The position numbers and the translations under genes were made by a program. The notes beneath the pieces were generated by a model. It was not told the DNA's origin. It was given only the letters and a program-made list of their open reading frames with translations, and did no database searches. This document shows positions 52,269-64,000 of a stretch of 64,000 nucleotides of DNA, piece by piece. How positions within the stretch are numbered: the stretch's first letter is position 1; every line of letters starts with the position of its first letter. Source of the DNA: Sipunculus nudus (lineage: Eukaryota > Annelida > Sipuncula > Golfingiida > Sipunculidae); assembly GCA_026874595.1 (NCBI GenBank), contig CM049320.1:17558988-17622987 (forward strand), given 5' to 3'.

Positions 52269-55200
52269 GGGCTCTCCTGTTTACAACACATTTTATATCA
52301 TGATGACGGCTCTCCTGTTTACAACACATTTTATATCATGATGAGGGCTCTCCTGTTTACAACACATTTTATATCATGATGACGGTTCTCCTGTTTACAT
52401 CGCATTTTATATCATGATGACGGCTCTCCTGTTTACAACGCATTTTATATCATGATGACGGCTCTCCTGTTTACAACACATTTTACATCATGATGAAGGC
52501 TCTCCTGTTTACAACACATTTTATATCATGATGACGGCTCTCCTGTTTACAACACATTTTATATCATGATGACGGCTCCCCTGTTTACAATACATTTTAT
52601 AGCATGATGACGGCTCTCTTGTTTACACTATATTTTATATCATGATGACGGCTCTCCTGTTTACAACACATTTTACATCATGATGAAGGCTCTCCTGTTT
52701 ACAACACATTTTATATCATGATGACGGCTAATCTGTTTACAACACATTTTATATCATGATGACGGCTCTCCTATTAACAACACGTTTTATATCATGATGA
52801 CGGCTTTTCTGTTTACAACACATTTTATTTCATGATGAGGGCTCTCCTGTTTACAACACATTTTATATCATGATGAAGGATCTCCTGTTTACAACACATT
52901 TTATATCATGATGACGGCCTTTCCTTTTTACAACACATGTTATATCATGATGACGGCTCTCCTGTTAACAACACATTTTATATCATGATGACGGCTCTCC
53001 TGTTTACAACACATTTTATATCATGACAAGGGCTCTCCTGTTTACAACACATTTTATATCATGATGACGGCTCTCCTGTTTACGACACATCTTACATCAT
53101 GATGACCGTTCTACTGTTTACAACACATTTATATCATGATGACGGCTCTCCTGTTTACAACACATTTTATATCATGATGACAGCTCTCTTGTTACAACAC
53201 ATTTTATATCATGATGAGGGCTCTCCTGTTTACAACACATTTTATATCATGATGAGGGCTCTCCTGTTTACAACACATTTTATATCATGATGAGAGCTCT
53301 CCTGTTTACAACACATTTTATATCATGATGACGGTTCTCCTGTTAACAACACATTTTATATCATGATGACGGCTCTCCTGTTTACAACACATTTTATATC
53401 ATGACAAGGGCTCTCCTGTTTACAACACATTTTATATCATGATGACGGCTCTCCTGTTTACAACACATCTTACGTCATGATGACCGTTCTACTGTTTACA
53501 ACACATTTATATCATGATGACGGCTGTCCTGTTTACAACACAATTTATATCATGATGACAGCTCTCTTGTTACAACACATTTTATATCATGATGACGGCT
53601 CTCCTGTTAACAACACATTTTATATCATGATGACGGCTCCCCTGTTTACAACACATTTTATATCATGACAAGGGCTCTCCTGTTTACAACACATTTTATA
53701 TCATGATGACGGCTCTCCTGTTTACGACACATCTTACATCATGATGACCGTTCTACTGTTTACAACACATTTATATCATGATGACGGCTCTCCTGTTTAC
53801 AACACATTTTATATCATGATGACAGCTCTCTTGTTACAACACATTTTATATCATGATGAGGGCTCTCCTGTTTACAACACATTTTATATCATGATGAGGG
53901 CTCTCCTGTTTACAACACATTTTATATCATGATGAGGGCTCTCCTGTTTACAACACATTTTATATCATGATGACGGTTCTCCTGTTAACAACACATTTTA
54001 TATCATGACGACGGCTCTCCTGTTTACAACACATTTTATATCATGACAAGGGCTCTCCTGTTTACAACACATTTATATCATGATGACGGCTGTCCTGTTT
54101 ACAACACATTTTATATCATGATGACAGCTCTCTTGTTACAACACATTTTATATCATGATGAGGGCTCTCCTGTTTACAACACATTTTATATCATGATGAG
54201 GACTCTCCTGTTTACAACACATTTTATATCATGATGAGGGCTCTCCTGTTTACAACACATTTTATATCATGATGAGGGTTCTCCTGTTTACAACACATTT
54301 TATATCATGATGACGGCTCTCCTGTTTACAACGCATTTTATATCATGATGACGGCTCTCCTGTTTACAACACATTTTACTAAATGATGAAGGCTCTCCTG
54401 TTTACAACACATTTTATATCATGATGACGGCTCTCCTGTTTACAACACATTTTATATCATGATGACGGCTCCCCTGTTTACAACACATTTTATATCATGA
54501 TGACGGCTCTCTTGTTTACACTATATTTTATATCATGATGACGGCTCTCCTGTTTACAATGCATTTTACATCATGATGAAGGCTCTCCTGTTTACAACAC
54601 ATTTTATATCATGATGACGGCTAATCTGTTTACAACACATTTTATATCATGATGACGGCTCTCCTATTAACAACACGTTTTATATCATGATGACGGCTTT
54701 TCTGTTTACAACACATTTTATTTCATGATGAGGGCTCTCCTGTTTACAACACATTTTATATCATGATGAGGGCTCTCCTGTTTACAACACATTTTATATC
54801 ATGATGAGGGCTCTCCTGTTTACAACACATTTTATATCATGATGACGGTTCTCCTGTTAACAACACATTTTATATCATGATGACGGCTCTCCTGTTTACA
54901 ACACATTTTATATCATGACAAGGGGTCTCCTGTTTACAACACATTTAATATCATGATGACAGCTCTCCTGTTTACAACACATCTTACATCATGATGACCG
55001 TTCTACTGTTTACAACACATTTATATCATAATGACTGCTCTCCTGTTTACAACACATTTTATATCATGAAGACAGCTAACTTGTTACAACACATTTTAAA
55101 TCATGATGAGGGCTCTCCTGTTTACAACACATTTTATATCATGATGAGGGCTCTCCTGTTTACAACACATTTTATATCATGATGAGGGCTCTCCTGTTTA

Positions 55201-57340
55201 CAACACATTTTATATCATGATGACGGCTCTCCTGTTTACAACACATTTTATATCATGATGACGGCTCTCCTGTTTACAACGCATTTTATATCATGATGAC
55301 GGCTCTCCTGTTTACAACACATTTTACATCATGATGAAGGCTCTCCTGTTTACAACACATTTTATATCATGATGACGGCTCTCCTGTTTACAACACATTT
55401 TATATCATGATGACGGCTCCCCTGTTTACAACACATTTTATATCATGATGACGGCTCTCTTGTTTACACTATATTTTATATCATGATGACAGCTCTCTTG
55501 TTACAACACATTTTATATCATGATGAGGGCTCTCCTGTTTACAACACATTTTACATCATGATGAAGGCTCTCCTGTTTACAACACATTTTATATCATGAT
55601 GACGGCTCTCCTGTTTACAACACATTTTATATCATGATGACGGCTCCCCTGTTTACAACACATTTTATATCATGATGACGGCTCTCCTGTTTACAACGCA
55701 TTTTATATCATGATGACGGCTCTCTTGTTACAACACATTTTATATCATGATGAGGGCTCTCCTGTTTACAACACATTATATCATGATGAGGGCTCTCCTG
55801 TTTACAACACATCTTACATCATGATGACCGTTCTACTGTTTACAACACATTTATATCATGATGACGGCTCTCCTGTTTACAACACATTTTATATCATGAT
55901 GACAGTTCTCTTGTTACAACACATTTTATATCATGATGAGGGCTCTCCTGTTTACAACACATTTTATATCATGATGACGGCTCTCCTGTTTACAACAAAT
56001 TTTATATCATGATGAGGGCTCTCCTGTTTACAACACATTTTATATCATGATGACGGTTCTCCTGTTTACAACGCATTTTATATCATGATGACGGCTCTCC
56101 TGTTTACAACGCATTTTATATCATGAGGACGGCTCTCCTGTTTACAACACATTTTACATCATGATGAAGGCTCTCCTGTTTACAACACATTTTATATCAT
56201 GATGACGGCTCTCCTGTTTACAACACATTTTATATCATGATGACGGCTCCCCTGTTTACAATACATTTTATAGCATGATGACGGCTCTCTTGTTTACACT
56301 ATATTTTATATCATGATGAAGGCTCTCCTGTTTACAACACATTTTACATCATGATGAAGGCTCTCCTGTTTACAACACATTTTATATCATGATGACGGCT
56401 AATCTGTTTACAACACATTTTATATCATGATGACGGCTCTCCTATTAACAACACGTTTTATATCATGATGACGGCTTTTCTGTTTACAACACATTTTATT
56501 TCATGATGAGGGCTCTCCTGTTTACAACACATTTTATATCATGATGAAGCATCTCCTGTTTACAACACATTTTATATCATGATGACGGCCTTTCCTTTTT
56601 ACAACACATGTTATATCATGATGACGGCTCTCCTGTTAACAACACATTTTATATCATGATGACGGCTCTCCTTTTTACAACACATTTTAAATCATGACAA
56701 CGGCTCTCCTGTTTACAACACATTTTATATCATGATGACGGCTCTCCTGTTTACGACACGTCTTACATCATGATGACCGTTCTACTGTTTACAACACATT
56801 TATATCATGATGACGGCTCTCCTGTTTACAACACATTTTATATCATGATGACAGCTCTCTTGTTACAACACATTTTATATCATGATGAGGGCTCTCCTGT
56901 TTACAACACATTTTACATCATGATGAAGGCTCTCCTGTTTACAACACATTTTATATCATGATGACCGCTAATCTGTTTACAACACATTTTATATCATGAC
57001 AAGGGGTCTCCTGTTTACAACATATTTTATATCATGACAAGGGCTCTCCTGTTTACAACACATTTTATATCATGATGACGGCTCTCCTGTTTACAACACA
57101 TCTTACATCATGATGACCGTTCTACTGTTTACAACACATTTATATCATGATGACGGCTGTCCTGTTTACAACACATTTTATATCATGATGACAGCTCTCT
57201 TGTTACAACACATTTTATATCATGATGACGGCTCTCCTGTTAACAACACATTTTATATCATGATGACGGCTCTCTTGTTTACACTATATTTTATATCACG
57301 ATGACGGCTCTCCTGTTTACAACGCATTTTACATCATGAT

Positions 57341-60300
57341 GAAGGCTCTCCTGTTTACAACACATTTTATATCATGATGACGGCTAATCTGTTTACAACA
57401 CATTTTATATCATGATGACGGCTCTCCTATTAACAACACGTTTTATATCATGATTACGGCTTTTCTGTTTACAACACATTTCATTTCATGATGAGGGCTC
57501 TCCTGTTTACAACACATTTTATATCATGATGAGGGCTCTCCTGTTTACAACACATTTTATATCATGATGACGGTTCTCCTGTTAACAACACATTTTATAT
57601 CATGATGACGGCTCTCCTGTTTACAACACATTTTATATCATGACAAGGGGTCTCCTGTTTACAACACATTTTATATCATGATGACAGCTCTCCTGTTTAC
57701 AACACATCTTACATCATGATGACCGTTCTACTGTTTACAACACATTTATATCATAATGACTGCTCTCCTGTTTACAACACATTTTATATCATGAAGACAG
57801 CTAACTTGTTACAACACATTTTATATCATGATGAGGGCTCTCCTGTTTACAACACATTTTATATCATGATGAGGGCTCTCCTGTTTACAACACATTTTAT
57901 ATCATGATGAGGGCTCTCCTGTTTACAACACATTTTATATCATGATGACGGCTCTCCTGTTTACGACACATCTTACATCATGATGACCGTTCTACTGTTT
58001 ACAACACATTTATATCATGATGACGGCTCTCCTGTTTACCACACATTTTATATCATGATGACAGCTCTCTTGTTACAACACATTTTATATCATGATGAGG
58101 GCTCTCCTGTTTACAACACATTTTATATCATGATGAGGGCTCTCCTGTTTACAACACATTTTATATCATGATGAGGGCTCTCCTGTTTACAACACATTTT
58201 ATATCATGATGACGGTTCTCCTGTTAACAACACATTTTATATCATGATGACGGCTCTCCTGTTTACAACACATTTTATATCATGACAAGGGCTCTCCTGT
58301 TTACAACACATTTTATATCATGATGACGGCTCTCCTGTTTACAACACATCTTACATCATGATGACCGTTCTACTGTTTACAACACATTTATATCATGATG
58401 ACGGCTGTCCTGTTTACAACACATTTTATATCATGATGACAGCTCTCTTGTTACAACACATTTTATATCATGATGACGGCTCTCCTGTTAACAACACATT
58501 TTATATCATGATGACGGCTCTCCTGTTTACAACACATTTTATATCATGACAAGGGCTCTCCTGTTTACAACACATTTTATATCATGATGACGGCTCTCCT
58601 GTTTACGACACATCTTACATCATGATGACCGTTCTACTGTTTACAACACATTTTATATCATGATGACGGCTCTCCTGTTTACAACACATTTTATATCATG
58701 ATGACAGCTCTCTTGTTACAACACATTTTATATCATGATGAGGGCTCTCCTTTTTACAACACATTTTATAACATGGTGACGACTCTCCTGTTTACAACAC
58801 ATTTTATATCATGATGAGGGCTCTCCTGTTTACAACACATTTTATATCATGATGACGGTTCTCCTGTTAACAACACATTTTATATCATGATGACGGCTCT
58901 CCTGTTTACAACACATTTTATATCATGACAAGGGCTCTCCTGTTTACAACACATTTTATATCATGATGACGGCTCTCCTGTTTACAACACATCTTACATC
59001 ATGATGAAGGCTCTCCTGTTTACAACACATTTTATATCATGATGACGGCTCTCCTGTTTACAACACATTTTATATCATGATGACGGCTCTCTTGTTTACA
59101 CTATATTTTATATCATGATGACGGCTCTCCTGTTTACAACACATTTTACATCATGATGAAGGCTCTCCTGTTTACAACACATTTTATATCATGATGACGG
59201 CTAATCTGTTTACAACACATTTCATATCATGATGACGGCTCTCCTATTAACAACACGTTTTATATCATGATGACGGCTTTTCTGTTTACAACACATTTTA
59301 TTTCATGATGAGGGCTCTCCTGTTTACAACTAATTTTATATCATGATGAAGGCTCTCCTGTTTACAACGCATTTTATATCATGATGACGGTTCTCCTGTT
59401 TACAACACATTTTATATCATGATGACGGCTCTCCTGTTTACAACACATTTTATATCATGATGAGGGCTCTCCTGTTTACAACACATTTTATATCATGATG
59501 ACGGTTCTCCTGTTAACAACACATTTTATATCATGATGACGGCTCTCCTGTTTACAACACATTTTATATCATGACAAGGGCTCTCCTGTTTACAACACAT
59601 TTTATATCATGATGACGGCTCTCCTGTTTACAACACATCTTACATCATGATGACCGTTCTACTGTTTAAAACACATTTATATCATGATGACGGCTGTCCT
59701 GTTTACAACACATTTTATATCATGATGACAGCTCTCTTGTTACAACACATTTTATATCATGATGAGGGCTCTCCTGTTTACAACACATTTTATATCATGA
59801 TGAGGGCTCTCCTGTTTACAACACATTTTATATCATGATGAGGGCTCTCCTGTTTACAACACATTTTATATCATGATGACGGTTCTCCTGTTTACAACAC
59901 ATTTTATATCATGATGACGGCTCTCCTGTTTACGACACATCTTACATCATGATGACCGTTCTACTGTTTACAACACATTTATATCATGATGAAGGCTCTC
60001 CTGTTTACAACACATTTTATATCATGATGACGGCTAATCTGTTTACAACACATTTTATATCATGATGACGGCTCTCCTATTAACAACACGTTTTATATCA
60101 TGATTACGGCTTTTCTGTTTACAACACATTTCATTTCATGATGAGGGCTCTCCTGTTTACAACACATTTTATATCATGATGAGGGCTCTCCTGTTTACAA
60201 CACATTTTATATCATGATGACGGTTCTCCTGTTAACAACACATTTTATATCATGATGACGGCTCTCCTGTTTACAACACATTTTATATCATGACAAGGGG

Positions 60301-63300
60301 TCTCCTGTTTACAACACATTTTATATCATGATGACAGCTCTCCTGTTTACAACACATCTTACATCATGATGACCGTTCTACTGTTTACAACACATTTATA
60401 TCATAATGACTGCTCTCCTGTTTACAACACATTTTATATCATGAAGACAGCTAACTTGTTACAACACATTTTATATCATGATGAGGGCTTTCCTGTTTAC
60501 AACACATTTTATATCATGATGAGGGCTCTCCTGTTTACAACACATTTTATATCATGATGAGGGCTCTCCTGTTTACAACACATTTTATATCATGATGACG
60601 GCTCTCCTGTTTACGACACATCTTACATCATGATGACCGTTCTACTGTTTACAACACATTTATATCATGATGACGGCTCTCCTGTTTACCACACATTTTA
60701 TATCATGATGACAGCTCTCTTGTTACAACACATTTTATATCATGATGAGGGCTCTCCTGTTTACAACACATTTTATATCATGATGAGGGCTCTCCTGTTT
60801 ACAACACATTTTATATCATGATGAGGGCTCTCCTGTTTACAACACATTTTATATCAAGATGACGGTTCTCCTGTTAACAACACATTTTATATCATGATGA
60901 CAGCTCTCCTGTTTACAACACATTTTATATCATGACAAGGGCTCTCCTGTTTACAACACATTTTATATCATGATGACGGCTCTCCTGTTTACAACACATC
61001 TTACATCATGATGACCGTTCTACTGTTTACAACACATTTATATCATGATGACGGCTGTCCTGTTTACAACACATTTTATATCATGATGACAGCTCTCTTG
61101 TTACAAAACATTTTATATCATGATGACGGCTCTCCTGTTAACAACACATTTTATATCATGATGACGGCTCTCCTGTTTACAACACATTTTATATCATGAC
61201 AAGGGCTCTCCTGTTTACAACACATTTTATATCATGATGACGGCTCTCCTGTTTACGACACATCTTACATCATGATGACCGTTCTACTGTTTACAACACA
61301 TTTTATATCATGATGACGGCTCTCCTGTTTACAACACATTTTATATCATGATGACAGCTCTCTTGTTACAACACATTTTATATCATGATGAGGGCTCTCC
61401 TTTTTACAACACATTTTATATCATGGTGACGACTCTCCTGTTTACAACACATTTTATATCATGATGAGGGCTCTCCTGTTTACAACACATTTTATATCAT
61501 GATGACGGTTCTCCTGTTAACAACACATTTTATATCATGATGACGGCTCTCCTGTTTACAACACATTTTATATCATGACAAGGGCTCTCCTGTTTACAAC
61601 ACATTTTATATCATGATGACGGCTCTCCTGTTTACAACACATCTTACATCATGATGAAGGCTCTCCTGTTTACAACACATTTTATATCATGATGACGGCT
61701 CTCCTGTTTACAACACATTTTATATCATGATGACGGCTCTCTTGTTTACACTATATTTTATATCATGATGACGGCTCTCCTGTTTACAACACATTTTACA
61801 TCATGATGAAGGCTCTCCTGTTTACAACACATTTTATATCATGATGACGGCTAATCTGTTTACAACACATTTCATATCATGATGACGGCTCTCCTATTAA
61901 CAACACGTTTTATATCATGATGACGGCTTTTCTGTTTACAACACATTTTATTTCATGATGAGGGCTCTCCTGTTTACAACTAATTTTATATCATGATGAA
62001 GGCTCTCCTGTTTACAACGCATTTTATATCATGATGACGGTTCTCCTGTTTACAACACATTTTATATCATGATGACGGCTCTCCTGTTTACAACACATTT
62101 TATATCATGATGAGGGCTCTCCTGTTTACAACACATTTTATATCATGATGACGGTTCTCCTGTTAACAACACATTTTATATCATGATGACGGCTCTCCTG
62201 TTTACAACACATTTTATATCATGACAAGGGCTCTCCTGTTTACAACACATTTTATATCATGATGACGGCTCTCCTGTTTACAACACATCTTACATCATGA
62301 TGACCGTTCTACTGTTTAAAACACATTTATATCATGATGACGGCTGTCCTGTTTACAACACATTTTATATCATGATGACAGCTCTCTTGTTACAACACAT
62401 TTTATATCATGATGAGGGCTCTCCTGTTTAGAACACATTTTATATCATGATGAGGGCTCTCCTGTTTACAACACATTTTATATCATGATGAGGGCTCTCC
62501 TGTTTACAACACATTTTATATCATGATGACGGTTCTCCTGTTTACAACACATTTTATATCATGATGACGGCTCTCCTGTTTACAACGCATTTTACATCAT
62601 GATGAAGGCTCTCCTGTTTACAACACATTTTATATCATGATGACGGCTAATCTGTTTACAACACATTTTATATCATGATGACGGCTCTCCTATTAACAAC
62701 ACGTTTTATATCATGATTACGGCTTTTCTGTTTACAACACATTTCATTTCATGATGAGGGCTCTCCTGTTTACAACACATTTTATATCATGATGAGGGCT
62801 CTCCTGTTTACAACACATTTTATATCATGATGACGGTTCTCCTGTTAACAACACATTTTATATCATGATGACGGCTCTCCTGTTTACAACACATTTTATA
62901 TCATGACAAGGGGTCTCCTGTTTACAACACATTTTATATCATGATGACAGCTCTCCTGTTTACAACACATCTTACATCATGATGACCGTTCTACTGTTTA
63001 CAACACATTTATATCATAATGACTGCTCTCCTGTTTACAACACATTTTATATCATGAAGACAGCTAACTTGTTACAACACATTTTATATCATGATGAGGG
63101 CTCTCCTGTTTACAACACATTTTATATCATGATGAGGGCTCTCCTGTTTACAACACATTTTATATCATGATGAGGGCTCTCCTGTTTACAACACATTTTA
63201 TATCATGATGACGGCTCTCCTGTTTACGACACATCTTACATCATGATGACCGTTCTACTGTTTACAACACATTTATATCATGATGACGGCTCTCCTGTTT

Positions 63301-64000
63301 ACCACACATTTTATATCATGATGACAGCTCTCTTGTTACAACACATTTTATATCATGATGAGGGCTCTCCTGTTTACAACACATTTTATATCATGATGAG
63401 GGCTCTCCTGTTTACAACACATTTTATATCATGATGAGGGCTCTCCTGTTTACAACACATTTTATATCATGATGACGGTTCTCCTGTTAACAACACATTT
63501 TATATCATGATGACGGCTCTCCTGTTTACAACACATTTTATATCATGACAAGGGCTCTCCTGTTTACAACACATTTTATATCATGATGACGGCTCTCCTG
63601 TTTACAACACATCTTACATCATGAAGACCGTTCTACTGTTTACAACACATTTATATCATGATGACGGCTGTCCTGTTTACAACACATTTTATATCATGAT
63701 GACAGCTCTCTTGTTACAACACATTTTATATCATGATGACGGCTCTCCTGTTAACAACACATTTTATATCATGATGACGGCTCTCCTGTTTACAACACAT
63801 TTTATATCATGACAAGGGCTCTCCTGTTTACAACACATTTTATATCATGATGACGGCTCTCCTGTTTACGACACATCTTACATCATGATGACCGTTCTAC
63901 TGTTTACAACACATTTTATATCATGATGACGGCTCTCCTGTTTACAACACATTTTATATCATGATGACAGCTCTCTTGTTACAACACATTTTATATCATG
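57341..64000 (+). repeat. 2.6-kb tandem triplet inside the second 25.5-kb copy
   Basis: The GAAGG openings at 57341, 59991 and 62604 reproduce the triplet at 31796, 34181 and 36794. Spacings are 2,650 and 2,613 bp. The first copy here is full length and lacks the 265-bp deletion. The third copy runs off the window. Changes not seen in the 31.8-39.4 kb set include GACAGCTCTCC near 60899 and GACGGTTCTCC at 62037. Confidence 0.88.

Larger units (their letters stand above)
1..64000 (+). repeat. 38-bp satellite array filling the window
   Basis: Every part of the window that I read is the same 38-bp unit in one orientation, about 1,690 copies, with both array ends outside the window. Adjacent units usually differ by 0-5 substitutions. 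Length variants of 36, 37 and 39 bp occur at recurring places. The consensus has 5 G and 9 C in 38 bases. In a pure 38-mer every forward frame meets a TGA and every reverse frame a TAA once per 114 bases, so the array cannot encode a protein of any length. No transposon, microsatellite block, inverted unit, rRNA, tRNA or unique spacer was seen. The layered higher-order structure is known from eukaryotic satellites. Whether the array is centromeric, subtelomeric or interstitial cannot be told from the sequence. The plus strand is only a convention here. Confidence 0.98.
48568..64000 (+). repeat. 25.5-kb higher-order repeat, copy 2 (cut by window edge)
   Basis: Only the first 15.4 kb of the second copy lies in the window. 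It matches 23023-38190. I noticed roughly fifteen to twenty substitutions between the copies. Examples are CATGATGACGGCTAAT near 49582 (CATGGTG in copy 1), ACATATTATATC near 49797, CCTGGTTAC near 50580, GACAACGGC near 56697 and GACCGCTAATC near 56963. This suggests well above 99% identity, but I did not align it. If the repeat is complete, it should end about 74.4 kb in window coordinates. Confidence 0.93.

Noticed and set aside
1321-63812. About ninety similar open reading frames of 62-100 codons
   Set aside because: They are frame-shift by-products of 36/37-bp satellite units. All lie on one strand, have the same repeat-derived peptide, no ribosome-binding or promoter context that differs from the repeat, and stop at the same repeat position. 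None is called as a gene.
1-64000. CRISPR array
   Set aside because: Units of 38 bp abut directly with no unique spacers, and variation between units is a few substitutions. No cas-like gene is present.
1-64000. TATA-box or promoter in each unit (TTTTATAT)
   Set aside because: The A/T-rich tail is a constant part of the satellite and has no associated gene, start site or other promoter element.
1-64000. Yeast-type replication origin core in the ATTTTATATC tail
   Set aside because: The match to the 11-bp consensus is incomplete and would occur in every unit. There is no support for a yeast source.
1-64000. Telomeric or subtelomeric repeat
   Set aside because: No TTAGGG-like or other short telomeric tract was seen. 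Chromosomal position cannot be deduced from the window.
1-64000. Repeat-rich structural protein gene (coding minisatellite)
   Set aside because: The 38-bp period is not a multiple of three, consensus frames stop every 114 bases on both strands, and single-base length variants are frequent. None of this fits a conserved protein.
1-64000. Nucleosome phasing from 38 x 4 = 152 or 38 x 5 = 190 bp
   Set aside because: The arithmetic is near nucleosome lengths, but the sequence gives no rotational signal I can demonstrate by eye. Left as a coincidence.

Overview
The whole 64 kb window is one uninterrupted satellite DNA array. A 38-bp unit (about 37% G+C) is repeated head to tail about 1,690 times, always in the same orientation. 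I found no gene, RNA gene, transposon, unique-sequence island or inverted unit. Organism: a long satellite with layered higher-order repeats of near-identical blocks is typical of eukaryotic heterochromatin (pericentromeric, subtelomeric or an interstitial knob). I do not recognise the 38-mer from a named family, so the lineage is undetermined.

Monomer level. The usual unit (example 716-753) carries GATGACGGCTCTCC, then TGTTTACAAC, then an A/T-rich tail ending ATATCAT. Diagnostic variants of 36, 37, 38 and 39 bp recur in fixed order. They act as barcodes that let copies of larger blocks be aligned by eye.

Higher-order level, left to right. 1-1578 resembles 15374-16.8 kb. 1579-5130 holds two copies with a 1,856-bp offset. 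5086-9378 holds two copies with a 2,121/2,159-bp offset. 8753-11480 holds two copies with a 1,364-bp offset. 11713-14519 recopies 7207-10014. 15647-23290 is a clean 3,822-bp tandem duplication. 24.0-26.7 kb is a 1,361-bp tandem duplication. 31.8-39.4 kb holds three 2.6-kb copies. 38.9-48.4 kb is a patchwork of 2.2-3.8 kb duplications. Above all of these, 23023-48567 is repeated from 48568 to the right edge of the window (offset 25,545, then 25,810 bp). The inner 1,361-bp and 2.6-kb duplications occur in both 25.5-kb copies, so they are older.

There is no gene network to describe. The roughly ninety 62-100 codon reading frames are by-products of 36/37-bp units shifting the frame of a repeat that otherwise stops every 114 bases. 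The interest lies in the record of amplification: unit-exact deletions, paired loss and gain of units that keep block length constant, and in-register hybrid junctions. All comparisons were made by eye on landmarks, not by full alignment, so identity statements are approximate.
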